A DNA stretch of 64,000 nt from assembly GCF_002994745.2 (NCBI RefSeq), contig NC_037091.1, positions 7,154,001 through 7,218,000 on the forward strand, given 5' to 3'. Shown piece by piece: positions 10,660 through 21,891 of this stretch (position 1 is its first letter; the number at the start of each line of letters is the position of its first letter). Made by a program: the position numbers and the translations under genes. The notes beneath the pieces were generated by a model. The model worked only from the letters and a program-made list of their open reading frames with translations. It did not search any database and had not been told where the DNA came from. This stretch comes from Rosa chinensis. Lineage: Eukaryota; Streptophyta; Magnoliopsida; Rosales; Rosaceae.

Positions 10660-11860
10660 ATGGTGAAGCTTAAAGGGGGTGGAGGCGCTGTAACTCAGCA
10701 TCACTTCTCCGGTGAACTTACCAGTGTGGAGTTTGACCTCCAGGTCCATATAGATGAAACGGCGACCAAGTTTTGTGCTCTACAGGACTCGGTCTCGAAA
10801 ATCCTCGAAGAACTCAGATCCATGAAGGCGGAGGCTAAGAACCTGCAGATCCAGCAAGGTTCACCTCAGCTGAACGTTGGATCCATACCTGTCCCTGTTG
10901 GTTCAGCAGAGGGTAGCTCTATGGGGATATCGGCGTCGTCGACTATGGCTACGTCGGCTTCTATTCAAGTTGAAGGAGGGGGTAGCACAACTAAACCCAA
11001 TCATTCTAGCTGTAGTTTTCCTTTGAACTTAAATGATAATGATGTGATATTGGGGTTTGCTAGTGATCACTATGCTGAAATGATTAAGGCTACCAATCTT
11101 ATGCAAACAACTAGTACTACTGTGAGTGGAACTGATTCAACTAATAAATTGGATCATAAAGTTGTTGGATGCATGGGACCTCGCAGCTTGTCACATCATG
11201 AACAAAATCATTTTTCTCGGCATGCTAGTTTTGACTCACAAATCTTTAACCGGATTTCTGGACATGGTAACACCTCAACACATGGCTTGAATACAAGTGC
11301 ATATGGATTTGCTCCAACTTCACACTATAGCTACACAGATCCATTTGTCATGACCTATTCAGGACCCTACCCACACACTCCAATTGATTTCACATCATAT
11401 TTGCAACCTTCCCCACCCTACTCTACCATTTCACATCATATTTGCAACCTACTCTACCATTAGCTGTGCCTCACCTACTTGAGTACTCGATTGTGCTCAT
11501 CAGTGACACCATCAACAACCTTATATACCAACACGTCTAACCACAATCATTACCATCCCTACACACAATCACAAATATCCCACTCTTCCATACCACTACC
11601 TCTGTGGACCTCTCAGCTTGGAAACTCTAATACCTACCACCAACAACCCCATTTGCACTATCATAATCAAAATCATATTCCACAGGACCCTAGCCTACCA
11701 ACCATGAGACAAATGAAACTTGACTTTTGCACATTCAGTGGGGGTGACCCGGTAGATTGGCTTAATAAAGCTGAGCAGTTCTTTGAATTTTACCAAATTC
11801 CTGAGGAGAAAAAGCTGACCATTGCCACAATGCATCTCACTGACAAAGCCTCAGACAGGT
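10660..11860 (+). pseudogene. gypsy gag, N-terminal part, broken
   Basis: The frame opens with MVKLKGGGGAVTQHH and has a Ser/Thr/His-rich leader. An in-frame TAG at 11461-11463 lies beside a short local duplication of ttcacatcatatttgcaacc. The conserved gag core begins near MRQMKLDFCTFSGGD (about 11703) with the DWLNKAEQFFEF motif. The frame is then cut at 11860 by the hAT insertion and resumes at 15485. Gag forms the virus-like particle of the retrotransposon. Confidence 0.85.
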
Positions 11861-12197
11861 TAGGCCTCATCAAAAAGTCCGCAGATCAAGTGGGCCGATG
11901 GAGGCCCGCCGGCCCTGAGGGCTAAAAGCCCAACCCGACCCGTTAAAAAGCCCGCAAAAGCCCTCCTCGGTGGGTAGTGGGCCTGCCCGCCAAAAGCCCG
12001 CAAAAACCCGGCCCGGCCCGTAGGCTCGGCCCACCCGGCCCGGCCCGTAGGCTCGGCCCACCAAAGGCCCGCTAAGCCCAGCCCGTAAAAGCCCTTAAAA
12101 TATTATATATATATATATATATATGTAGATATTTGTGTGTGTGTTTATAAATATATACACACACACACATATAGATTTATATTTGTGTGTGTGTGTT

Positions 12198-12263
<66 letters not shown>

Positions 12264-12648
12264 TATATGTATGTGCGTGTGTGTTTATATATATATATAT
12301 ATATATAATCAGCCCCCTTCCAATGAGGGATACCTATTTTTGGCCAACTTGAGGGATAGGCTCCGAGCCCTTGGATCAGATTTAATGAGGTTGGACGGCT
12401 AAGATTAAGTTAAGTGATTTACACCTTTCTAACCTAATTCACCCCGACTTCCAGAACTCCCCAATTGTCTCTCTCTCTCTCTCTCTCTCTCGCGAGTATC
12501 AATGCTCAGAGAATTCACGGATTCGCGTCTCAAGCACATCTCTTGCTTCAAATTCTCTAGAAATCAGGTGGGTTTTCTATTTGTAGTGAGTATGTGATTT
12601 CTTGAGGGAAATAGTTCACCCTTGCCTCAGATTTCAATTCAATTGCAG

Positions 12649-12860
12649 CAATTTACATTTGAAATAGCCCATCAATCTAGAGCAATCCCACCGCCATTGA
12701 TTGGAAGAGATGTGCTCGGAGCTGCAAGGATGGGGTCTGCGAAGGGAAGACTCTTGCTTTTCTAGTACCAGCTATTGAGTTGTTATATAACATAAGCTTT
12801 TCTCCTCGCAATGGAACTGATGTTGTCGTCATTTGCCCAACTAGGGAACTCGTAATTCAG
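12649..12860 (+). pseudogene. captured exon of a DEAD-box RNA helicase (HAS1/DDX18-like)
   Basis: An intron-like ATTGCAG acceptor precedes an exon that reads [17 protein letters not shown], then [13 protein letters not shown], covering the Q-motif region and the start of motif I. A 5-nt insertion at about 12740 interrupts motif I. In the shifted frame the text continues [20 protein letters not shown] and then [13 protein letters not shown], which is motif Ia. The exon ends in CAG|GTGAAG, a good donor. The order and wording match the nucleolar HAS1/DDX18 subgroup ([23 protein letters not shown]). Only one exon of a multi-exon gene is present and it is frameshifted, so it cannot encode a working helicase. 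It is a fragment carried by the surrounding MULE-like element. Confidence 0.85.
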
Positions 12861-12991
12861 GTGAAGACCTTTGGTTATTGATGAATAATGATACTGCGAG
12901 TTATCCCTTGCTCACAGAGAGAGATAGCTCGAAGAAACAATCGTCTATGGTTTCCTATTTTTTATTTCTAAGACAAATAAGGTATGATACT

Positions 12992-12992
<1 letters not shown>

Positions 12993-13073
<81 letters not shown>
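12993..13073. repeat. (GA)n microsatellite
   Basis: This is a run of about 40 GA units at the inner edge of the right inverted repeat. A shorter CT run is its counterpart in the left repeat (about 12471-12491). Confidence 0.95.
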
Positions 13074-13078
<5 letters not shown>

Positions 13079-13311
13079 ATTTGGGAGTTCTGGAAGTCGG
13101 GGTGAATTAGGTTAGAAAGGTGTAAATCACTTAACTTAATCTTAGCCGTCCAACCTCATTAAATCTGATCCAAGGACTCCGAGCCTATCCCTTAAGTTGG
13201 CCAAAAATAGGTATCCCTAATTAGAAGGGGGCTGTATATATAATATAGATATATATATATATATATTGTGTGTGTGTGTGTTTATATATATATATATATA
13301 TAGAGAGAGAG

Positions 13312-13361
<50 letters not shown>

Positions 13362-13509
13362 ATATATATATAGATATAGATATAGATATAGATATAGATA
13401 TATATAGAGATATATATGTATCTATAAAATATGTGTGTGTGTGTGTGTGGAAGTTCTTACACTTCCACATAGAATATGTGCATTAGTGCATATATATATT
13501 CTACATATC

Positions 13510-15250
13510 GGTTGATCAATTCGATCGGATTCTAAAATATGGTGAAATTGGCTAAATTTTTTAGCACACTCATAATTTATTGTAATAAACTCATCCAACG
13601 GTCGGTTTTTCCATTTTCTTCAAATTGATAGGGGTTGCTCTTTGGAGTGTATGATATATAAATATAAGTTTATAAGAGTAACTAAGTTTGACCTAGTGGA
13701 TCGAATTTGAAACGAGAACCAAATTGGCTGAATTTTCTACAACCACCATAAAACATTACAATCTCTCCATCGAGCGGTTGGTTTCTCCGAATTCATTTTC
13801 CACTTCATGGTTGCTTTAGAATGAACCTCAACAATTTAAATGTAATATATAAGTCATACAACTTTGGGAAGAAAATTGGTATAGGCCAATGTGTTTGTAA
13901 TTATTATTTTTTTTTTATCTCATGTCCACACACATCCATCGATGGAATATTTACAAACGTGATGTGAAAAAATAAACACGTTTCGCGGTCGTCATGCCAT
14001 CGGTCAACCAAGAAAACATACAAGTGACGACGGTTGACCAATTCGATCGGATTCGAAAATATGGTGAAATTGGCTAAATTTTTTACCACACTCATAATTT
14101 ATTGTAATAATGTCATCCAACGGTCCATTTTTCCATTTTCTTTGAATTGATAGGGGTTGCTCTCTGGAGTGTATGATATATAGATATAGATTTATAAGAG
14201 TAACTAAATTTGACCTAGTTGATCAAATTCGAAACGAGAATCAAATTAGTTGAATTTTTTACAATCACCATAAAACATTACAATCTCTCAATCGAGTGGT
14301 TGATTTCTCTAAATTCTTTTTCCAAGTCATGGTTGCTTTAAAATGAACCTCAACAATTTAAATGCAATATACAAGTCATACAACTTTAGGAGGCAAATTA
14401 ATATAGGCCAACATCTCTGTAATTAAAATTGAAATTTTTATCTTATGTCCATGCACATCCATCGATGAAATATTTACTAACGTGATGTGAAAAAATAAGC
14501 ACGTTTTGCGGTCGTCATGCCATCGGTCAACCAAGAAAACATACAAGTGACAATGGTTGACCAATTTGATCTGATTCGAAAATATGGTGAAATTGGCTAT
14601 ATTTTTTACCACACTCATAATTTATTGTAATAATCTCATCCAACGGTCCATTTTTCCATTTTCTTTGAATTGATAGGGGTTGCTCTTTGAAGTGTATGAT
14701 ATATAAATATAGATTTATAAGAGTAACTAAATTTGACCTAATTGATCGAATTCGAAACGAGAATCAAATTAGCTGAATTTTTTACAATCACCATAAAACA
14801 TTACAATCTTTCAATTGAGCGGTTGATTTCTCTAAATTCATTTTCCACTTCATGGTTGCTTTAGAATGAACCTCAACAATTTAAATGCAATATACAAATC
14901 ATACGACTTTAGGAGGCAAATTGATATAGGCCAACATCTTTGCAATTAAAATTGAAACTTTTATCTTATGTCCATGCATATCCCTCGATGGAATATTTAT
15001 AGACATGATATGAAAAAAGAAGCATGTTTCATGGTCGTCTTGCCATCGGTCAACCAAGAAAACATACAAGTAACGACGGTTGACCAATTCGATCGAATTC
15101 AAAAATATGGTGAAATTGACTAAATTTTTTACCACACTCATAATTTATTATAATAATCTCATCCAACGGTCGGTTTTTCCTTTTTATTTAAGTTGATAGA
15201 AGTTTCTCTTTGGAGTGTATGATATATAAATATAAGTTTATAAAAAATAT
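13510..15250. repeat. tandem array of ~523-bp units (second copy)
   Basis: Units start at 13510 (variant), 14032, 14555 and 15078, followed by a partial fourth unit. They are clearly homologous to the array at 2298-6700. The inverted pair GGTCAACC...GGTTGACC is present at 14002/14032, 14525/14555 and 15048/15078. A minus-strand frame of about 80 codons is open in several units but varies freely in amino acids. Confidence 0.88.
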
Positions 15251-15484
15251 TATCTTTAAAGATTTATTTGTAAATAAAGCCCGTAAGGCCCGCCCCAAAA
15301 AATCCCGCAAGGCTTAGCCCGGCCCGGCCAGAAAAAGCCCGCGAGGCCCGCATTAAATGGATGGGCTTAGATCCTTCAATTTACAATAAAGCCCGGCCCG
15401 CTACTATTTAAAATGGAGTAAGGGCCGGCCCTGCCCGGCCTAAGCCCGCTACCAATGGGCCGGGTCGACCATTGATGAGGCCTA

Positions 15485-16892
15485 AGACAGGTGGTACATG
15501 TTTAGACATGAGTTTCCACCTACTTGGCTTGGCTTAGCTGATCTGTTGATGAGAGAATTCAGTGGCCATAATGTCATTGATTATCAAGCTGCACTTGCTA
15601 GAATGAATCAGACTGGAACTGTAGAGCAATATAAGGAACAGTTCACCAGATTATCAAGGACAGCACCAGGATTTTCTCCACAAGTACTGCTATCTTGTTT
15701 CCTTGGAGGATTCAAAAGTGAGATAAGAGCTGATGTTAAGGCTCAAAAGCCTAAGTCACTTTATGAAGCATGTGAACTAGCTAAGATTTTTGAGGAAAGA
15801 GAATTCCACAGCCGGAACCAAACCAGGTCCTTGACCGGAACCAAAAGCCCTCCTGGAAATCTTGCAACTTTCAACCCCTCCAATAGAACTCCTGCATTCA
15901 GTGGAACCTCACAGATCACTAGACCTCAGGGCTACATGCCTAGAACTTCTCAAACTGCTCCACAAACAGCAACTCACAACAGCAGTGGGGGAAAAAGGTT
16001 AACTCAAGCAGAATATCAGGAGAGAAGAGCGAGGAATTAATGTTTCTTTTGTGATGAAACATTTAAGCCTGGCCACAATTGCAGGAGAGGTCAAGCTATG
16101 ATTATTGAAGTCATACAGGAGGAAATTGATATGTCAGAGCCTATAGACAAGGAATCCTGCAGTGATAATCAAGCAAATGAAGAACAAGCAGAACCTGAAG
16201 TTCATTTGCAAGTCATGGGGGGAGACAATTCCTCTAACACAATGAAATTGAAAGGCATATGTAACAGGAAAACTGTGCACGTCCTCATTGATACAGGAGC
16301 ATCACACAACTTCATTCATCCTAATGTACTCAAGGGTGTCAAGACTAAGGTCATACACATCACACCTTTGAAAGTGAGGCTTGCTAATGGAGCCATAATG
16401 CATACCAAAGGGCAGGTAAGAATAGAGATGCAAATGCAAAATTTCTCATTTTCTTCTGATTTCTACATTTTGCCTGTCACAGGTTGTGAAGTGGTTCTGG
16501 GTGCCACATGGCTGAGAACTCTAGGTGACATAACTTGGAATTTTGAAACTATAAGAATGCAATTCCATAGTAATCAGAATAAATATGTGCTCCAAGGGGA
16601 GACCAAGGCTCATGCTGATATGGTTAGTGGTAAATCAATGACCAGACTGCTGAGAAAAGAAAAGGAAACTGTTATGGTGCAATTGTGCCCTGTAACAGTG
16701 ACCACAACTACTAAAAAGGTGCATCCTGAAATACAACTCTTGATTGAGCAATATGCAGAAGTGTTCCAGACCCCTACCACCTTACCTCCAGCAAGAGAGA
16801 ATGATCACAGAATAGAGCTCCTGCCTAACACTCCAGCTGTCAATGTAAGGCCCTACAGGTACCCCCATTTTCAAAAGTCTGAGATTGAAAAA
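15485..16892 (+). pseudogene. gypsy gag C-terminal part and protease, broken
   Basis: The gag frame resumes here after the hAT insertion with FRHEFPPTWLGLADL. The zinc knuckle follows an in-frame TAA at 16038-16040 and reads CFFCDETFKPGHNC. The aspartic protease active site DTGA is at 16290-16301 (VLIDTGASHNF). The frame ends at a TAG (16893-16895) created by a 1-nt deletion just before the reverse transcriptase. Confidence 0.88.
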
Positions 16893-16895
16893 TAG

Positions 16896-19575
16896 TTCAA
16901 GAAATGCTTGAGAATGGAATTATCAGACCAAGTATCTCCCCATTTTATTCACCTGTGCCACTGGTAAAAAAAAAAAAGATGGCACTTGGAGAATGTGTGT
17001 AGATTACAGATCTTTGAATTCAGCCACTGTTAAGGATAAATACCCCATACCTGTAGTGGATGAGTTAATTGATGAAGTCCATGGAGCTATGATATACACC
17101 AAGTTGGATTTAAGGTCAGGTTATCATCAAATCAGGATGCAGGAGCAAGACATCAGCAAAACTGCATTCAGAACTCATTCTGGGCACTATGAATTCCTGG
17201 TAATGCCTTTTGGTCTCACCAATGCTCCATCTACCTTTCAATCAGTCATGAACGATGTTTTGAGAGACTACTTGAGAAAGTTTGTGTTGGTGTTTTTTGA
17301 TGACATTCTAATTTATAGCTCTACATTGGAGAAGCATTTGTCACACTTAAAAATGGTTTTTGAAAGGTTGCAGCAACATTCCTTAAAGGTTAAGGAGAGT
17401 AAATGCAGCTTTGGGGTGCATCAAGTTGAGTACCTAGGTCATATCATCAGTGGACAAGGGGTAGCTGTGGATCCAGCAAAAATTAAGTGTATAAAAAATT
17501 GGCCTAAACCAAAAACTCTGAAAGGTTTGAGAGGCTTTCTGGGTTTGGCTGGTTACTATAGAAAATATGTTAAGCACTTTGGAATAATAGCTAGACCCTT
17601 TACTGATATGCTTAAGAAGGATGGGCTTAAGTGGACATTGGAGTCAGAAATAGCATTTGAAAGTCTTAAAACTGCTATGATCTCTACTCCTGTATTGGCA
17701 ATCCCAGATTTCACTCAAGAGTTCATAGTTGAGTGTGATGCTTCCGAAAAGGGTATTGGAGCTGTATTATCTCAAGCAGGACACCCCATTGCTTTTCTCA
17801 GTAAGGGTCTAGCACCAAAACACTGCACCTTGTCAGTCTATGATAAGGAAATGCTAACAGTTGTCTTTGCTGTGGAACATTGGAGACCGTACTTGTTAGG
17901 CCATCATTTTAAAATCTACACTGACCACAGGACCATTGAACAGTTCTTGAAGCAGAGGATTACCACATCTGCACAACAAAAATGGTTGTTGAAGCTTATG
18001 GGATTTGACTATTCAATTCAGTATAAAGCTGGGAAAAATAACATAGTTCCAGTTGCTTTATCAAGGAAGTCTGAGCTAGCTACTTTGACTGGTCTTTCTC
18101 AACCAGTACACCATTTTGTAGAGGAAATGAAACAAGCCTGCTTGCGTGACCCTGAAGCTTCCCAGGTGATACATGATCTTCAACATAATTCTGGCACTCA
18201 GAGACATTACAAGCTGGTGACCTATCAACTTTACTACAGAGAGAGAATTTTTGTCCCAAAAAGTAATGATTGGAGGAAAAAGATCATTGGTGAATTACAT
18301 GAAGGTTACATTGGTGGTCATGCTGGTAGGTCCAGAACTTACAAGAGGATTAACAGATCTTTTTCTTGGCCTGGCATGTTAAATGATATCAAGAAGTTCA
18401 TAGCAGATTGCCATATCTGTCAAATCAATCACTATGAAACTGTGAAGCCTCCTGGTTTGTTGCAGCCAAACACAATCCCTGATAAAGCTTGGGCAGAAAT
18501 TTCTATGGATTTTATTGACGGTTTGCCAAAATCGGAAGGGAAAACTGTCATTTGGGTGGTGGACAGATTAACTAAATTTGGTCACTTCATACCCATGTCT
18601 CACCCTTATACTGCTGCCTCAGTAGCCAAGTTGTTTGTGCAGGAAATATTTAGGCTACATGGCATGCCTGAGCACATCATTTCTGACAGAGATCCTATAT
18701 TTCTCAGTTTGTTCTGGGAATCTTTTTTCAAGCTGCAAGGTACAAAGCTTGCCAAATCTTCTGCTTATCATCCACAAAGTGATGGTCAAACTGAGAATTT
18801 AAATAGGACATTGGAACAATATTTGCGATGTGTTGTCAGTGAGAAACCAACCAACTGGGTGTAGGCTTTGCCTTGGGCTGAGTGGTGGTATAATTCAGCC
18901 TATCATTCTGCCATCAAGATGACCCCATTTGAAGCATTATACGGCTATGAGCCTCCATCAGTGATCCCATATTTACCTGGTTCCACGTCTGTGGCTGCAG
19001 TAGATCAACAACTCAGGAACAGGGACACACTTTTAGCTGCACTCAAAAGGAATCTCCAGGTGGCTCAATCTAGAATGAAAGGCTTCTATGATAAAAAGCA
19101 TATTGAAAGGGAATTTGTTGTTGGTGATCAGGTCTATCTCAAGCTTCAACCCTATAGGCAACATACTGTACACAAGGAGGAGTTCCATAAATTGTCTCAG
19201 ATGTATTATGGCCCCTTTGAAGTTTTGGAAAGGGTGGGGAAGGTTGCCTACAGACTGAAACTCCCTCCAACTGCGAGAATCCACAATGTTTTTCATGTCT
19301 CTTTGCTTAAAAAGAAATTGGGAGACTGTGTAACAGTGGAGCCTCATTTGCCTCCTGTGAGTGATCCTGCCAATCCAAAGTGGGAACCAGTTGCTATACT
19401 TGACAGAAGAGTTTTCAAAAAAGGAGGAGCTGCTAGCACTCAATGGCTAGTCCAATGGTTGGGAACCTCACCTGATGAGGCTACCTGGGAAGATTCTGCA
19501 GATATTTTGTTGAGATTTCCTCGTTTTGATCCTGAAAGAGAAATTAATGCAGCTTCATCAACCAGTGGAACTTGA
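16896..19575 (+). pseudogene. gypsy reverse transcriptase, RNase H, integrase and chromodomain, broken
   Basis: After the frameshift the domains run in order. The reverse transcriptase has YTKLDLRSGYHQIRM and the active-site FFDDIL at about 17293-17310. RNase H has CDASEKGIGAVLSQ. Integrase has an HHCC zinc domain ending CHIC (about 18298-18425) and a catalytic core with MDFIDG and SDRDP. A C-terminal chromodomain is at about 19380-19530 (VAILDRRV, then WLVQWLG and EATWED). An in-frame TAG at 18862-18864 interrupts the integrase core. The chromodomain, known to target such elements to chromatin marks, places this in the chromoviruses. Confidence 0.9.
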
Positions 19576-19604
19576 GGACAAGTTCTTTTTGAAGCGGTGT
19601 AGTT

Positions 19605-19939
19605 TGTTATGAAGTGCTCGTCCTAGCCACCTATATTGACCAGAAGAAGAGTAATTGTCATTTACTATTTTAAATTCCTATTTTACTGTAGCATCGTTTT
19701 ATTATGAGTAATGGTCGTGTTGGATCAGTCCTTGTAGAAGAATCTTAGCTGTATTAGTCACCTGTGTGGTTGTGACACGTGTTGTCCATGACAAGTTGAC
19801 AACGACTAGCTATATAGGCTGTTAACCTGCAGTGAAAAGCATCGAAGATAATACAATTTCTTTCTTCTTTTTGCTAGCCTTTCATTTTCTCTCCAGCTCT
19901 CTTTGAGATTTCCAGTAAGTTGGGGCCAAGACCCTAACA
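19605..19939 (+). repeat. 3' LTR of the gypsy element
   Basis: The 335-bp repeat starts TGTTATGAAGTG and ends CCCTAACA. It is followed by the target duplication GAGGG. It differs from the 5' LTR by about eight substitutions and two compensating 7-bp indels. Confidence 0.93.
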
Positions 19940-20701
19940 GAGGGTGATGACGTAAGCGAACCGGACGACGAAGACGAGGACGGCAAAGGTGAGGAGGATC
20001 CATCTGGACACTAGAAGACAACCAGAGAATTCAAAGCACGATGTTTTCGAGAGGGAAGAAGAAGAAGAATAATAGAGATGGTAGACAACGATCATAAATC
20101 CGGATCCAATCTGAAGGAAGAGACTGAAAGCTTGAAGGAGATATGAGAGAGAAAGTCGTCAAGAAAGGAGAGAGAAAGTCGTCAGGAGGAGAGAGAGAGA
20201 GAGTCATCAGGAGAGGAGAGGGGAGGAGAGAGAAAATTGGTGAGGAGGAGGGAGGAGAGAGGAGAGTCAGAGAAGCACGTGAAAGATGGAGATGATTTCA
20301 AATAACTACCTATCCATAGTTATTTCAAATTCTTAAGGAAATTATGGTGTGGATTTTAATGAGTTGATTTGAAATCCAAATTCACCACAAAATAGAAAGC
20401 CAAACAGACAGATTTGGATTTGGGGGTTCCAAATCCAAATCCACGCTCCCAAATCCTTATATCCAAACGGGCCCTAACTGTATTCCTTGCAAGTCCCACT
20501 TAAGTGCATTTTTCTTTTGGACTGAGGGGCAAGGCATATATCTCGTGGAAAAAGAGTATAGTTCTCAGATGATAAAAGCATATGAATCATTCCTGTAACG
20601 TTAAATGCAAAAGCATGCAAAAAGGAAAGAAGCTGATGCTGTCTCACGTTAAATGCAAAAGCAAAAAGGAAGAAGCTGATGCTGTCTCAATTATAGAATA
20701 A

Positions 20702-21888
20702 AGGGGGTGTATTGTATTTGGATTTGTGCAGAATTTTTTTAAATGACAGACTTTTCGAAAAGTCCACACTCTTTAAAAAGTTGATAGATTGTTATGGATT
20801 TCTTAAAACCATTGATTTTAGCAACAAACTTTTATTGATTCATGAAAATCTATATATTTTATTATGAATGACTTCTATAGATTTCCTAGGATGTACAAAA
20901 TATATATATAAAAAAAAAAATTAAAGCAAATGCAGCCCAAACAAAAAACAAAATAATTACTCGTTGTCTCTTCAATGCTCCAGTATCTTCTAATAGAAAT
21001 TGACTCAAATAAATAATTGTTAGTCTGTATAGCGAGTTTGTTCTCATTCCTAATCTCCCAACAACATAAATATAAAATATAGATCACTTGATGTTTATGG
21101 TTAATTATTCTCATCAATTTTGTTTTTGCTGATTAACATATATTGTAGCAATATCGGTCAATGTCCTGATCTATAGTCAATCAATTGAAATTCAATTGTT
21201 CAACCTTTTTTTGAACCATAATATAAATTCAAATTAATGAGAATAATTAATTAATAAAATAAAATTTAGTATGGTTCAAGGTCTTAGGGTTAGACCACAA
21301 TATTTGAGTTTTAGGGTTTCATAAATCATTTTTATTGCTATTAGGGTTCAAAGTATTACAATTGAAAAAAAAAAAAAAAATCACATTCAACAACTACAAT
21401 GAACATGTTGGGTATCAAAAAATGTTGATATCATAAAAGATTAGAGAAAAGACAAAAAATTAAGAAAGAGAGATGATGAAGGACAAACTTCTTCGTGCGT
21501 AGAGAGAATAACTTTGATAGACTTTTTTTTTTTTGGAAGAGGAAACTTTGATAGACTTTTTGAAATCTTTGGTCTGGACTCTGGAGGCTGGAAAATTATT
21601 GGAGTTTGGTATGTATAGTTAACACTACAAAGTCCATGATTATCAATGATTTTCTAATTCCATAAGTATGAATGATATTTTGAATACCTCTATACTTTTA
21701 TTCATTTTTAAAAGTCCTAATTGAATACCCTTAGATTTTGGTCGAATTCATGAAGTCTTTAAAAATCCTAATTGAATACCTCAAGACTTTCATGGACTGT
21801 TAAATGTCTATATTGAATACACCTAGACTTTTAAATTCCATAGATTTTTTTAAAAGTTTCACTAATTCCATATACAATACACCCCCCC
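20702..21888. mobile_element. PIF/Harbinger-like non-autonomous element
   Basis: Inverted ends AGGGGGTGTATTGTAT and ATACAATACACCCCCCC are flanked by TAA (20699-20701 and 21889-21891). The interior has no transposase. The right 240 bp contains several diverged repeats of an AATTGAATACC(T)-AGACTTT type, and the left side has related pieces. TAA duplication and G-rich ends suggest the PIF/Harbinger superfamily. Confidence 0.6.
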
Positions 21889-21891
21889 TAA

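Larger units (their letters stand above)
12310..13234. mobile_element. MULE-like element with long inverted repeats (Pack-MULE)
   Basis: Near-identical inverted repeats of about 170 bp run from 12310 (CAGCCCCCTTC...) and back from 13234 (...GAAGGGGGCTG). I count only about eight mismatches. Each repeat ends inward in a CT/GA microsatellite. The 10-bp flank tatatataat is repeated on both sides (12300-12309 and 13235-13244), although it lies in TA-rich sequence. Long inverted repeats with a 9-10-bp duplication are the mark of Mutator-like elements. The interior carries a captured host exon and no transposase, which defines a Pack-MULE. Confidence 0.8.
11861..15484. mobile_element. hAT-type DNA transposon inside gypsy gag
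   Basis: The 13-bp perfect terminal inverted repeats are TAGGCCTCATCAA and TTGATGAGGCCTA. The flanks are the perfect 8-bp duplication AGACAGGT (11853-11860 and 15485-15492). The layout matches the element at 1716-6908: GC-rich subterminal region, TA/TG microsatellite, tandem 523-bp units, GC-rich subterminal region. It has no transposase. Its own microsatellite was hit by the MULE-like element at 12310-13234. The duplication length and terminus assign it to the hAT superfamily. Confidence 0.9.
10295..19939 (+). mobile_element. Ty3/gypsy chromovirus-type LTR retrotransposon
   Basis: Two 335-bp LTRs (TGTTATGA...CCCTAACA) are flanked by the 5-bp duplication GAGGG (10290-10294 and 19940-19944). 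A primer-binding site follows the 5' LTR. The order gag, protease, reverse transcriptase, RNase H, integrase, chromodomain is the Ty3/gypsy chromovirus order. Short LTRs and a body of about 6 kb without the insert suggest the Reina group, but this is tentative. I see roughly eight substitutions plus two 7-bp indels between the LTRs, so the insertion is of moderate age. The element is dead: several in-frame stops, at least one frameshift and a 3.6 kb hAT insertion in gag. Confidence 0.9.
10043..20474. mobile_element. PIF/Harbinger-like non-autonomous element, outermost level of a four-level nest
   Basis: The terminal inverted repeats are GGGCCCGTTTGGAT at both ends, flanked by the 3-bp duplication TAA (10040-10042 and 20475-20477). 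A TAA/TTA duplication with a GG(G)CC-GTTTGG end is typical of the PIF/Harbinger (Tourist) group. Without the gypsy insertion the element is only about 0.78 kb (10043-10294 plus 19945-20474), with a GA-rich right half (about 20150-20270). No transposase is seen, so it is MITE-like. Confidence 0.75.
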
